Positions 1-8,584 of a stretch of 64,000 nucleotides of DNA are shown piece after piece. Each line of letters opens with the position of its first letter. Position 1 is the stretch's first letter. The notes beneath the pieces were generated by a model, which ran no database searches, had not been told where the DNA came from, and saw only the letters and a list, made by a program, of their open reading frames with translations. The position numbers and the translations under genes are program-made. This DNA comes from Halotia wernerae. GTDB lineage: Bacteria; Cyanobacteriota; Cyanobacteriia; Cyanobacteriales; Nostocaceae. The stretch covers positions 14,901-78,900 of the forward strand of contig JAYGHB010000103.1 of NCBI GenBank assembly GCA_034931985.1. The letters run 5' to 3'.

Positions 1-285
1 GCTAAAAGAAGATTTAGCTTGAGTAGAGTGATGGCTAAACTTTCTCATACAACTCTAACTGCGATTGCTATCACTTTTTTAGTGATGAATCTGTCTACTC
101 ATCTGTTGCGGTTGTTTCATGCTTTTTTATGTCTATTTTTCACAAATACATTTTTTTTCCAGCCTAACATTATTGATGCTTATATTTTGCTCAGTTGTAA
201 CCAACAAAAACTTATGTCTTCACCTTCCTTGAATAACTAATCAATCCTTAAACTGGCTTTTTGTTACTTTTTCAGCAAGCCCTAT

Positions 286-1083
286 TTAACTTTGCTTGTA
301 CAAAGCATCTGTCAGTTGATGTTTTTGATTAAATAGGGATAAAAACGCCAGTAATACAACTCCTATGGTGGCGATCGCAGTTCCCGATGCTTGGGCAAAA
401 ATAATCACAATTTGGTAGCGGATAGCATCCGTAGGACTAGCACCAGCCAAAATCTGACCAGTCATCATTCCTGGTAGACTAACTAACCCCATCACCATCA
501 TTGAGTTAATTGTGGGAATCATCCCGATTCTTAATGCTTCTTTAATTGGTTGATGTGCAGCTTCCCAACGAGTTGCACCTAAAGTTAATAGTGCTTCTAC
601 TTGTTCTCGACGATTAATTAAATCCTCCATAAAACGTTCTAACGCCAGAGATGTACCAGTTAAGGCATTACCCAAAATCATCCCTAACAGAGGAATGAGA
701 TACTGGGGATCGTACCAAGGATGTACTTGAATAATCCCGCTAACAGTAAAGCCTGTAACTAGAAATGAACCACAAAAAAGCGAAATAAAATTATTCCAGT
801 AAATACTGACAAACCGTCGGCGAGTCCGACTAACACTTGATATACTCGCCATAATCGTCATAGCTAGAGCTAAAGCTATAATTAATATTGGGTTACGAAG
901 AGTAAATACCCATTGTAATAAGTATCCTACCAATAACAATTGCACTACCATGCGTAGTGAAGCAATTAAAAGGCTTTTTGCTAACCCTAAATTCAGAGCA
1001 AATGAAAGACCTATATTAATGAGAATAAATAAAGCTGCTAACGCAAGTTGGGTATAACTAATAGAAATATAACTGTCTGCCAT
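286..1083 (-). CDS. fetB: FetB-like (UPF0014) iron export ABC permease
   Basis: Inner-membrane permease of a two-gene ABC transporter of the FetAB (YbbLM) family, which in E. coli is linked to iron export and resistance to iron-driven oxidative stress. The 265-residue protein is almost entirely hydrophobic, with about seven predicted membrane segments, and carries the family-typical central stretch around residues 135-190 (GMILGNALTGTSLALERF, then EALLTLGATRWEA). Its ATG overlaps the fetA stop codon by one base (TAATG), which indicates translational coupling. Family assignment is firm; substrate is inferred from the family. Next to a siderophore locus, a role in iron homeostasis is plausible, but no shared regulatory site with the siderophore genes was seen. 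Confidence 0.88.
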   Translation of the reverse strand: MADSYISISYTQLALAALFILINIGLSFALNLGLAKSLLIASLRMVVQLLLVGYLLQWVFTLRNPILIIALALAMTIMASISSVSRTRRRFVSIYWNNFISLFCGSFLVTGFTVSGIIQVHPWYDPQYLIPLLGMILGNALTGTSLALERFMEDLINRREQVEALLTLGATRWEAAHQPIKEALRIGMIPTINSMMVMGLVSLPGMMTGQILAGASPTDAIRYQIVIIFAQASGTAIATIGVVLLAFLSLFNQKHQLTDALYKQS

Positions 1084-1784
1084 TATTCGTTAGATTCTAA
1101 GTTAATTTGACGATGGGTAATGCGCTGCAATTGACCTGAATCGTGGCTTGTCCAAAGATATGCTCGTTGGATGTCTTCTTTTTGCCAAGCTACAACCAAA
1201 GCTTCTAAAAAATTGGCAGTTGCGACATCTAATGAGGCGGTAGGTTCATCAAGTAATAACACCAAAGGGGAAAGTTGCAAAGCACGCAGAAAAGCGACAA
1301 TTTGAGCCTCACCACCAGAAATTGCACTCACAGGACGTTGTAAAAAATCAGCAGGTTTATGTAAAAGTTGTAAATAATTAAGAATTAGCTCGCGTTTGTA
1401 AACTTGATGTCGATGGGCTGCTAAACGATAAACTTGTTTGAGATTATCTTCTACAGTTCCTTCCCAAAGTGCAGGGCGCTGGTGGAGATAAACAACTTGA
1501 GAACGGTAATAGGGAGTGTAGTAAGCATCGATAGATTTTCCTTGAAAAAAAATGTATCCTGCTTGTATTGGATCAAGACTAGCGATCGCTCTTAGCAGCT
1601 GACTTTTACCAGAACCGGAAGCACCAACTACAGCAACACGTTCTCCTGGTAGAAGTTCAAAATTTAAATTTTGCCATAACCATTGATTTGGGATTTTTCT
1701 ACCTAAGCCTTGTACTGATAAAATTGGAGCGTTAGTAAATGATTCTGAATTGGTGATAGAGCTTTTACTTAGTTGATTGGCCAT
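1083..1784 (-). CDS. fetA: FetA-like iron export ABC ATPase
   Basis: Cytoplasmic ATPase partner of the adjacent FetB permease. The 233-residue protein has a Walker A GASGSGKS at about residues 54-61, a Q-loop near VVYLHQRPALW, an ABC signature in the variant form ISGGEAQ, a Walker B LLLLDEPTASLD and an H-loop in TSHDSG. A single nucleotide-binding domain without membrane segments fits the FetA/YbbL family. It is the first gene of a two-gene minus-strand operon and is translationally coupled to fetB (TAATG). No strong Shine-Dalgarno precedes the ATG, which is common in cyanobacteria. Function is from family knowledge. Confidence 0.88.
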   Translation of the reverse strand: MANQLSKSSITNSESFTNAPILSVQGLGRKIPNQWLWQNLNFELLPGERVAVVGASGSGKSQLLRAIASLDPIQAGYIFFQGKSIDAYYTPYYRSQVVYLHQRPALWEGTVEDNLKQVYRLAAHRHQVYKRELILNYLQLLHKPADFLQRPVSAISGGEAQIVAFLRALQLSPLVLLLDEPTASLDVATANFLEALVVAWQKEDIQRAYLWTSHDSGQLQRITHRQINLESNE

Positions 1785-1814
1785 TCAACTTGTTTGTAGT
1801 AGTTGTTTTATAGA

Positions 1815-1999
1815 GTTATTAGGAAATAACCCTCTTCTGTCACTGTAATAATGCCAATATACCCTTGAGTAAGGGGCTGTTATTTAGGTAGGTCTTCCCA
1901 ATTACAGCCATTCTTAAGTTGATAGAAGATGCGATCCAAATATCTCTCTTTTTGTTCAGTTAAGCTGTCTAGTCCGCGATTTCGCAACAAATATTGAAT
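1815..1999 (-). pseudogene. IS5-like transposase relic, frameshifted
   Basis: Read on the minus strand, bases 1999 to about 1884 encode LLRNRGLDSLTEQ followed by RIFYQLKNGCNWEDLPK and a stop. A different frame then continues with PYSRVYWHYYSDRRGLF down to about 1815. Both pieces match the N-terminal region of IS5-group (DUF4096) transposases, which read roughly ILYQLKNGCNWxxLPKDLPPYSTVYWHY. The piece is therefore a truncated, frameshifted remnant lying between fetA and the sucrase/ferredoxin-like gene. No terminal inverted repeats were found, so the element limits are unknown. Confidence 0.7.
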
Positions 2000-2000
2000 G

Positions 2001-2996
2001 CTACTCTACTTCTACTAGATGAATAATACGATATTGCTTAATTTTTTCCAAGGGTTCATTTTCTCCCGAAGAAAACGCGGTCATTACATAACCACTGACT
2101 TCTATCTTGGCTTCATAAGCACCGCTTTTACTTCCATCTGTTGTAGTGAAATCAATCCGAACATCTGCCCATTCTTGATTAACTTGATCCTGAGCAATAA
2201 CTCGACCTGATTTTTGGTATTTGAGCCAACTCCAGCACACTTGCATCCATATTTCTCTTTCTAAAATTTGCACGAATTTGGATAAACCACCCCATCCCCG
2301 ATAATAAGGATAAAGTTCTTTGACGGAACCATGATTCCATATCAATAAATCCAAAATTTCTGGCTGCAAATGACCGTAGTAGCGTGCTTGAGGTAAATCA
2401 ACTAGGGTAGGCGCAAACTGGTGACCACCAAAATGGCTACATCGCCAAACCCGCAAGTTGCTATTAGTTACAGCAGCATACTCAGAACGCAATTTTTGAT
2501 AAAGAGGATAACCAAATCTACTACAAGCAGCATCAACGTTACCGTGGTTGCAAACAAGTAATTCTCTAAGATGATTACTTTTTTGCCGATACTGTTCAAA
2601 ATCTGGTAGTTTTTCTGGTTCTTTTATTAAAGCCAGTGCTAAAGCACCAATTTCAGCATCAGGTATGATAAATTCTTGTTTCTCATACTCAGCAAATAAC
2701 CCTGCTGGTCTATGGTAGTGAAATACGTGCTTGTAACCAGGTATAGAGTACTCCTGATCTGGAGCGATCGCCAGCTGCCGAATTGTTCTACCATGTTCCC
2801 ACACAAAATTCAATGCATCCAACACTCCTTGCGGCATGGGTTCGGGTTCAATCCAAATCTCAACTGGCCAGGGTTGTGGAGCTTCAATAATTAAATATTG
2901 TTCAACTGCTATGGCAGAGCCAATAGGGTCTTCACCATTAGCTTGTGAAATTTCAGAACAGAAACGGCATTTGTTACGGGTCTGATTGATTACCAT
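2001..2996 (-). CDS. Sucrase/ferredoxin-like (Apd1-type) 2Fe-2S protein
   Basis: A 331-residue protein of the Suc_Fer-like (sucraseferredoxin) family, with a thioredoxin-fold ferredoxin region in its middle. Visible ligands are C149 and C158 (spacing C-X8-C, in CNHGNVDAAC) and H188 and H192 in the hallmark HFGGHQFAPT. This is the Cys2His2 pattern known for the 2Fe-2S cluster of yeast Apd1. The last 100 residues are a family-typical tail without recognised catalytic motifs. Cyanobacterial members often sit near iron-uptake genes, so an electron-transfer or iron-release role is plausible here but is inference. Its 3' end abuts the transposase relic, so whether it shares a transcript with fetAB is unclear. 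Confidence 0.8.
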   Translation of the reverse strand: MVINQTRNKCRFCSEISQANGEDPIGSAIAVEQYLIIEAPQPWPVEIWIEPEPMPQGVLDALNFVWEHGRTIRQLAIAPDQEYSIPGYKHVFHYHRPAGLFAEYEKQEFIIPDAEIGALALALIKEPEKLPDFEQYRQKSNHLRELLVCNHGNVDAACSRFGYPLYQKLRSEYAAVTNSNLRVWRCSHFGGHQFAPTLVDLPQARYYGHLQPEILDLLIWNHGSVKELYPYYRGWGGLSKFVQILEREIWMQVCWSWLKYQKSGRVIAQDQVNQEWADVRIDFTTTDGSKSGAYEAKIEVSGYVMTAFSSGENEPLEKIKQYRIIHLVEVE

Positions 2997-3029
2997 ATTT
3001 AAATTGACCTACACACCATAAAACATAAA

Positions 3030-3190
3030 AAAGAGTCGCCAAAAAGGCGGCGGTCAGCCCACTTCTTCAAGGAGTGGGAGGAATAGCACCACTGCCCCGC
3101 CGCCGTCCGGTGTCAGTAGTCAGTGGTCAGTAGCAAAAACAACTGATTACTGACCACTGGCGCGAAATCCCGCCCCTTCAAGATGAGCTT
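3030..3190. repeat. Palindrome-rich dispersed repeat, possible MITE or IS200/IS605 end
   Basis: Several nested inverted repeats are packed here. CCCACT / AGTGGG pairs around 3058-3080, with a TTCAAGG-type loop followed by AGGAATAGC, as often seen at IS200/IS605-type ends. GCGGCGG / CCGCCG(CC) pairs across the block, and CAGTGGTCAGTAG pairs with CTGATTACTGACCACTG. The CAGTAGTCAGTGGTCAGTAG-type sequence is a familiar dispersed repeat of Nostocales genomes. The IS-derived origin is inference; no transposase is attached. Confidence 0.5.
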
Positions 3191-3212
3191 AATCGGATTT
3201 TGAACAATGAAT

Positions 3213-3252
3213 TTTTGGTACTTTACCTTTTGGTACTTTACCTTTTTGTACT
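3213..3252. repeat. 15-bp tandem repeat, about 2.7 copies
   Basis: TTTTGGTACTTTACC occurs at 3213-3227 and again at 3228-3242, followed by a partial third copy (TTTTTGTACT) to 3252. It lies about 180 bases upstream of the ABC exporter start. Confidence 0.75.
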
Positions 3253-3363
3253 GCTAAAGCCAGCAAATCATAATTTTATTGCAATTAATTAGCTCTAAAT
3301 TACCTAAAAGGAATTATTGCTAGGTTAACAGTCGTTTTTATAGTATACTGCTTTTGCATAAGT

Positions 3364-3371
3364 TTCTCAAT
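3364..3371 (-). promoter_or_regulatory. Candidate iron-regulon site (ATTGAGAA) before ABC exporters
   Basis: TTCTCAAT, which is ATTGAGAA on the minus strand, 57 bases before the exporter ATG. The same octamer precedes the first TonB receptor and the FAAL-NRPS gene, and ATTGAGAT precedes the other two units. Binding protein unknown (Fur or PchR-like are candidates). Confidence 0.35.
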
Positions 3372-3427
3372 TAGCTTTGATTAAATTATAACTTTCAGGA
3401 CAATCCTGGCTAAAATTTGGCGACGTT

Positions 3428-5197
3428 ATGAAAATTGGTCTAGAACAGTTTTGGAATTTATTGATAGACTATCTCAAGCCTCAAAAGGGGCGCGTTGCCA
3501 AGTTTGCGATCGCTCTATTAGCTAGTATCGGCTTGCAACTCCTCAACCCGCAAATTCTACGTAATTTCATTGATACAGCTGTAGCAGGCGGCTCAGTGCA
3601 GAACTTATTCTCCGCCGCATTTCTATTTATCGGTGTAGCTTTAGTGATGCAATTAATGTCAATTGTGGCTACATACTACGGTGAAAACGTTGCTTGGACA
3701 GCTACTAATGCCTTACGTGCTGATTTAGTTGAGCATTGCCTGAAACTCGATTTATCTTTTCACAAGGTTTCGACACCTGGTGAATTAGTGGAACGAGTGG
3801 ACGGTGATATTCAGAATCTTGCCAAATTTTTCTCGAAATTTAGCGTTTACATCTTAGGCAGTTTGCTACTGATTTTGGGTGTGATTGTGGTCATGTTCGC
3901 TGAAGATTGGCGAGCTGGTATAACTATTTCATTTTTCGCCCTCACAGCATTATCTATCCTAATTCGTCTGCGTTCCATCGCCGTTCCTCATTGGGGAAGC
4001 TATCGCCAAGTCAATGGAGAGTTTTTCGGATTTTTGGGTGAGCAACTAACTGGCATTGAAGACATAAGGGCAAATGGTGCGAAAACTTATGTTATGCATC
4101 GCTTCTACAAAATTCTGCAACGCTGGCTACCAACTTATCACAAAGCACGCTTTGCTGATACTATCCTCTGGGGTACAACTAACACTATATTCACGCTAGG
4201 TAATGTTATTGCTTTAGCTGTAGCTCTTTACCTTTGGAATCAAAAAGCGATCACTATCGGAACTGCATATATATTTTTTTACTACACTACTCTTCTGAAT
4301 GAACCAATTGAGCAGATTCGCACTCAGTTAGAAGACCTTCAACAGGCAGAAGCCAGCATTTATCGTATTCAAGACTTATTTGGAGTACAATCACAACTGA
4401 GTGCAGGAGGCAAAGAGCGACTTCCTCATGGCGCACTTTCTGTTACATTTGAAAATGTCTCATTTAGCTATAGCGAACGCATCAAAAAGCAAGATAAAAA
4501 ACCAGAATTGATACTGCAAGATATATCTTTCCATTTACCGCCCGGTCATGTATTGGGACTATTAGGACGTACAGGTAGCGGTAAAAGCACTTTAGCACGC
4601 TTGTTACTGAGATTATATGACGCACAATCAGGCACAATTCGCTTGGGGAATGTACTCATCAAGCAGACTCCCTTAACAGACTTACCCAAGCACGTCGGGT
4701 TAGTAACTCAGAATGTACAGTTATTCCAAACCACAGTCCGCAACAATCTCACCTTTTTTAACCAAAATATCAGCGACGAAAGCATCTATCAAACCTTGGA
4801 GATGCTGGGATTATCTGCATGGTTACATTCATTACCCAAAGACTTAAACACTGAATTAGGGCCTGATAGCACCGGCTTATCAGCAGGACAGGCACAATTG
4901 TTAGCATTTGCCCGTGTTTTTCTTAAAGACCCTGGCCTAGTAATTTTAGATGAAGCATCTTCACGCCTCGATCCCACAACAGAAAAACTCATTGAAAAAG
5001 CTATATCTCAGCTACTAATTGGGCGTACCGGCATCATTATCGCTCACCGATTAGCAACCGTGCAGAGAGCAAATCAGATTCTGATTTTAGACAAAGGTCG
5101 GGTAAGCGAATATGGTTTGCGAGAAGAATTAATTCAAAATTCTCATTCACGCTTTGCTCAGTTACTCAAGACTGGTTTGACAGATTTATTAGTTTAA
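3428..5197 (+). CDS. ABC exporter half-transporter, catalytically canonical subunit
   Basis: Fused membrane-domain/ATPase protein of the ABC exporter type, 589 residues. Residues 1-320 hold about six membrane segments. The ATPase domain shows Walker A LLGRTGSGKST (about 376-386), Walker B LVILDEASSRLD with the catalytic Glu, and H-loop IIIAHRLATV, but a variant signature LSAGQAQ. The next gene has the complementary pattern (LSGGQ but no catalytic Glu), so the two probably form a heterodimer with one weak ATP site. The position between a ferredoxin-like gene and the uptake operons suggests siderophore export or processing, by analogy with siderophore-linked heterodimers of this class such as IrtAB or YbtPQ; substrate is inference. 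Confidence 0.85.
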   Translation: MKIGLEQFWNLLIDYLKPQKGRVAKFAIALLASIGLQLLNPQILRNFIDTAVAGGSVQNLFSAAFLFIGVALVMQLMSIVATYYGENVAWTATNALRADLVEHCLKLDLSFHKVSTPGELVERVDGDIQNLAKFFSKFSVYILGSLLLILGVIVVMFAEDWRAGITISFFALTALSILIRLRSIAVPHWGSYRQVNGEFFGFLGEQLTGIEDIRANGAKTYVMHRFYKILQRWLPTYHKARFADTILWGTTNTIFTLGNVIALAVALYLWNQKAITIGTAYIFFYYTTLLNEPIEQIRTQLEDLQQAEASIYRIQDLFGVQSQLSAGGKERLPHGALSVTFENVSFSYSERIKKQDKKPELILQDISFHLPPGHVLGLLGRTGSGKSTLARLLLRLYDAQSGTIRLGNVLIKQTPLTDLPKHVGLVTQNVQLFQTTVRNNLTFFNQNISDESIYQTLEMLGLSAWLHSLPKDLNTELGPDSTGLSAGQAQLLAFARVFLKDPGLVILDEASSRLDPTTEKLIEKAISQLLIGRTGIIIAHRLATVQRANQILILDKGRVSEYGLREELIQNSHSRFAQLLKTGLTDLLV

Positions 5198-5291
5198 TTC
5201 TGGTTATACCAATTTACCTAATACTCTTCTTTTAATTATGAATTACGTAGGTGCAATCCTTACCGTAGACTATTAAAATTTACGAATTATT

Positions 5292-7166
5292 ATGTTATCG
5301 ACAACCAAAAAACCACAAGGCTGGAAATTATTATGGAACCTAATTTGCTATCAACCAAAACTCTACACAATTGATACCTGCTTCTGGATTTTAATTATGG
5401 GCTTGCCTGCAATTCCTGGGTTAATTATCCGAGAATTCTTTGATAGCCTGACAGGTAAAGCACAATTTGGGTTAACACCTTTAGCTTGGATTGCATTGTT
5501 GTTAGCTTTGAATTTAGGACACATTGGGACAATATTTGCAGGGCGCTTAACCAAAACTCAGCACCGTTTTACCATGAGTTCTTTGCTGCGACGCAATCTG
5601 TTAGAACGCTTGTTAAACAATCCTAATGCTCAACCTATAATTCTTAACACTGAGGCGGAAAAAGCTATATCTCAAGGTGAAATTATTAGTTATTTTCGTG
5701 ATGATGCTCAACAAATAGAAGACAATGTAGCATGGGTATCGGAACTGCTTGGTGAAGGAATATTTGCTGTTCTTTGTTTGGTGATTTTATTAAGTGTTAA
5801 TGTCCCAATGACCTTGTTTGTTTTTCTACCTTTGGTTGCGATGATCGCAATTATTCAAAAAGCAGAAATTTACATCAAACGATACCGCAAAGCTAGTCGC
5901 CAAGCAACAGAAAAGGTGACAGGAATTTTAGGCGAAATGTTTAGTTCGGTGCAAGCGATTAAAGTAGCTGGTGCAGAACAAGATGTGTTACATCATTTTC
6001 GTACTCTCAACGACAAACGCCGCCAAGTGATGGTGAGAGATAGCTTATTAAATGCCATGTTAGATTCAGTATTTCAAAACATGGTAAATCTAGGGACGGG
6101 TTTAATTTTGCTGCTAGCTTCTGTGTTAATTCAGAGTCAAACTAGTAAACTGACTGTAGGTGACTTTGCTCTGTTTATTTATAATCTTTCCTTTGTCACA
6201 GGCTTTTTCAACTCTTTAGGGAGATTCATGGCATTGTACAAGCAAACCGAAGTCTCCTTTGAACGGATGACAGCTTTGCTTTGTGGTGTGACAGCAGATA
6301 CTTTGGTCGCCAAAAATCCACTTTATCTGAATAACCTGCGCGATGGGCTACGCCCCGCCGTAGGCGATCGCAAACAATTACTGCCACCCTTAGAACAACT
6401 ACAGACCCAAGAAAGCGATAAGCCTGACGGCATGGCTAACGCTTACCGCTTACAATTGTTAACCATATCTAACCTCACTTACCACTATCCTGGTACTAAC
6501 CAAGGAATAACAGACATAAGCTTTCAGCTACAGCGCGGTAGTTTGACTGTCATTACTGGTCGCATTGGTTCTGGTAAAACTACACTGCTACGAGTTTTAT
6601 TAGGATTATTACCCAAGCAATCAGGTGCTATTTATTGGAATGGCTGCCTAGTAGAAGACCCTATTAATTTCTTTGTACCACCTCATAGTGCTTATACTCC
6701 TCAAATCCCCCAACTCTTTAGTTATAGCCTCAGAGAAAATATTTTATTGGGTTTAGATAAAGATGATTATGAAATCGAAAAGGCGCTAAAAATGTCCGTA
6801 TTTGAGCAAGATTTAGCTGCCATGAATGAAAAAATGGAAACTTTAGTAGGAGCAAAAGGAGTTAGGCTATCTGGTGGGCAATTGCAACGTTTAGCAGCTG
6901 CCCGAATGTTTGTTCGGAAACCAGAATTGCTGGTTTTTGATGATCTTTCTAGCGCTTTAGATGTAGAGACTGAATTAGCTTTATGGTCACGAATATTTAA
7001 CAATAAAAGTGAAGATAAAAATTGGCTGCCAACTTGTCTTGTGGTTTCTCATCGGCGTTCTGTTTTACGTCGCGCCGACAAAATAATTCTACTGAAAGCA
7101 GGTAAAATAGCAGCGCAAGGAAAGTTAGATGAAATTATTAGTAAAGGTCAAGAGTTAAATTTTTGA
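5292..7166 (+). CDS. ABC exporter half-transporter with degenerate Walker B
   Basis: Second fused half-transporter of the pair, 624 residues. The N-terminal membrane domain spans about residues 20-330 and the ATPase domain about 385-620. Walker A is ITGRIGSGKTT, the signature LSGGQLQR is canonical, and the H-loop is VVSHRRS. The Walker B reads LLVFDDLSSALD: Asp stands where the catalytic Glu is expected. A linker at about residues 349-361 is encoded by a palindromic repeat at 6338-6371 and looks like an in-frame insertion. The gene starts 94 bases after its partner's stop and converges with the DUF1636 gene, leaving only 9 bases between stops. Confidence 0.85.
   Translation: MLSTTKKPQGWKLLWNLICYQPKLYTIDTCFWILIMGLPAIPGLIIREFFDSLTGKAQFGLTPLAWIALLLALNLGHIGTIFAGRLTKTQHRFTMSSLLRRNLLERLLNNPNAQPIILNTEAEKAISQGEIISYFRDDAQQIEDNVAWVSELLGEGIFAVLCLVILLSVNVPMTLFVFLPLVAMIAIIQKAEIYIKRYRKASRQATEKVTGILGEMFSSVQAIKVAGAEQDVLHHFRTLNDKRRQVMVRDSLLNAMLDSVFQNMVNLGTGLILLLASVLIQSQTSKLTVGDFALFIYNLSFVTGFFNSLGRFMALYKQTEVSFERMTALLCGVTADTLVAKNPLYLNNLRDGLRPAVGDRKQLLPPLEQLQTQESDKPDGMANAYRLQLLTISNLTYHYPGTNQGITDISFQLQRGSLTVITGRIGSGKTTLLRVLLGLLPKQSGAIYWNGCLVEDPINFFVPPHSAYTPQIPQLFSYSLRENILLGLDKDDYEIEKALKMSVFEQDLAAMNEKMETLVGAKGVRLSGGQLQRLAAARMFVRKPELLVFDDLSSALDVETELALWSRIFNNKSEDKNWLPTCLVVSHRRSVLRRADKIILLKAGKIAAQGKLDEIISKGQELNF
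6338..6371. repeat. Palindromic repeat inserted in the coding sequence
   Basis: A GC-rich segment beginning GCGCGATGGGCTACG and ending CGTAGGCGATCGC, with CTACG/CGTAG arms, inside the linker between membrane and ATPase domains. It keeps the reading frame and contrasts with the AT-rich surroundings. It resembles dispersed palindromes of Nostocales genomes. Confidence 0.6.
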
Positions 7167-7175
7167 CTCTATCAA

Positions 7176-7565
7176 CTAAGCGATCGCCTCAGGTGTAGAA
7201 GGGATGCGTACTAGCAAATGCGATCGCAATTTTCCCGGTAGTTTCGGCAGTAAAACATACCCATCTTGGCTTTCTTGATAAAGCTGGCTGAATTGCAACA
7301 AGTCAGTTATGCTTTCCTGCGTTAGATCAACAAAATAGTATGTATATTTTTGTGGACAAACAAAGCTGACAGCACAAGAATATTTTTTAACGCAACTCCA
7401 CAAACATCCCACAGGCTCTATATTGAGAGTGCTGTAAGCGGAATTATTTTTTTGAGTCTCTAGCAACTTCAGTAAAAGTTGATTTCCTTCGGCGCGATCG
7501 TCTGCTTGTTCGTGATCAAGAACAGCACTACACGATTTACAAACAAATAAGGTATGAACTGTCAT
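7176..7565 (-). CDS. DUF1636 2Fe-2S-like metal-binding protein
   Basis: Small 129-residue cytoplasmic protein of the DUF1636 family. It has four conserved-looking cysteines in a ferredoxin-like arrangement: a CKSC pair near residues 9-12 and CLWSC plus a further Cys in KKYSCAV near residues 54-64. The family is described as thioredoxin-like ferredoxins probably binding 2Fe-2S, though this is not proven for this member. It is the last gene of a minus-strand operon with a TonB receptor and a Fe-siderophore-binding lipoprotein, and its ATG overlaps the preceding stop (ATGA). A role in reducing or handling imported iron is inference from this context. Confidence 0.78.
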   Translation of the reverse strand: MTVHTLFVCKSCSAVLDHEQADDRAEGNQLLLKLLETQKNNSAYSTLNIEPVGCLWSCVKKYSCAVSFVCPQKYTYYFVDLTQESITDLLQFSQLYQESQDGYVLLPKLPGKLRSHLLVRIPSTPEAIA

Positions 7566-8584
7566 GGTGATAATGATTTTTGCTTCTGCAAAATGTATTT
7601 ATTGAGGTCATCCAAAATAGTATTTGCTGACAGGATATTGCCAAAAATCCAGTAACCAGAGTCAACAATATAAACTCTTTGATTTTTAACTACATTTAAC
7701 TGTTGCCATAAAGGATTTTTCTCATATTGTTGAAAGTGTTTTTCCGATCCTGGATCTAATACGGCAAATAAAACATCTGCATCCAACAAATTGACACGTT
7801 CCATACTCAATCCTACACTGGGGAAGTTATTTTGAGTAAGCTTTTGTTGTATCTTTGGCGAAGCTAGACCGATTTCTGCAAGTAAATGACCAGGAAATGA
7901 AAAAATAGTCCGAAACTCACTTTCCAAACCCCTCGCATAGAAACGGCTGACAGAAACTTTTATTTTGCTTAGTTCCTCTCCCATAGCATTTTGAAATTCT
8001 GTAACTCGCTTTTCATATTTAGAAAGTATTTCTTTGGCTTGTGTAGATTTACCCAAAACTTCACCAATGTATAAAAAAGCTTCTTTCCAAGCAGTGACAT
8101 GAAACTCAAATGTTACTGTTGGGGCAATTTGTGAAAAAATTTGGTATTCTTTTTCATTGACGTACTCTCCAAGGATTAAATCAGGATTCAACTGTACAAT
8201 TTTTTCTATATTTGGCTGTGCGCTTTCGCCAAGGGAAATTATACCTTCAGCTTTATTTCCAAATTGCCTTCCTCTGCTGGCTACCCAGTTATGTTCTGTT
8301 GCTCCTACAGGTTTAATACCCAGTGCTAGTACTGCTTCTAAGGTTTCTTCTTGCAAAACAATTACACGCTTTGGATTTAAAGGAACACAGATTTCTCCAA
8401 ATTTATGGCGAACTATTCGGCACTCAAATGATGTTAACTTTGTTTTGGTAGAGTGCAGATTTTGAATAGGTTTACCATGACAAGCAGTAACTAGAACAAA
8501 CGCCAGAGTTAAGAGAAAAAATAGACTTAGACGTTTCTTCAAAATATAACGGCACAATTTCCAGAATTGGCGAAATTTCATCAT
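7562..8584 (-). CDS. Periplasmic Fe-siderophore-binding lipoprotein (FecB/FhuD-like)
   Basis: Substrate-binding protein of a siderophore ABC importer, 340 residues. The N-terminus has a basic region, a hydrophobic stretch and a lipobox LVTAC with C35 as the lipidated Cys, so it should be membrane-anchored in the periplasm. The mature part shows the FecB fold signatures: HKFGEICVPLNPKRVIVL, then LGIKPVGATEHN, then IVQLNPDLILG, and a C-terminal NPLWQQLNVVKNQRVYIVD. It is coupled on both sides: TAATG with the upstream TonB receptor and ATGA with the downstream DUF1636 gene. No permease or ATPase of the FecCD/E type lies in the window, so the importer must be completed from elsewhere. Confidence 0.9.
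   Translation of the reverse strand: MMKFRQFWKLCRYILKKRLSLFFLLTLAFVLVTACHGKPIQNLHSTKTKLTSFECRIVRHKFGEICVPLNPKRVIVLQEETLEAVLALGIKPVGATEHNWVASRGRQFGNKAEGIISLGESAQPNIEKIVQLNPDLILGEYVNEKEYQIFSQIAPTVTFEFHVTAWKEAFLYIGEVLGKSTQAKEILSKYEKRVTEFQNAMGEELSKIKVSVSRFYARGLESEFRTIFSFPGHLLAEIGLASPKIQQKLTQNNFPSVGLSMERVNLLDADVLFAVLDPGSEKHFQQYEKNPLWQQLNVVKNQRVYIVDSGYWIFGNILSANTILDDLNKYILQKQKSLSP

Larger units (their letters stand above)
2997..3427. other. Intergenic region with repeats and divergent promoters
   Basis: About 430 bases without a gene separate the minus-strand Suc_Fer gene from the plus-strand ABC exporters. It holds a palindrome-rich repeat block (3030-3190), a short tandem repeat (3213-3252), a TATACT that could be a -10 element (3344-3349, no convincing -35) and a TTCTCAAT site at 3364-3371. 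Confidence 0.6.

Noticed and set aside
19..240. Plus-strand open frame of 73 codons at the left edge
   Set aside because: Low-complexity, Leu/Phe-rich translation with no recognised family, no good ribosome site and no neighbour on that strand; not supported as a gene.
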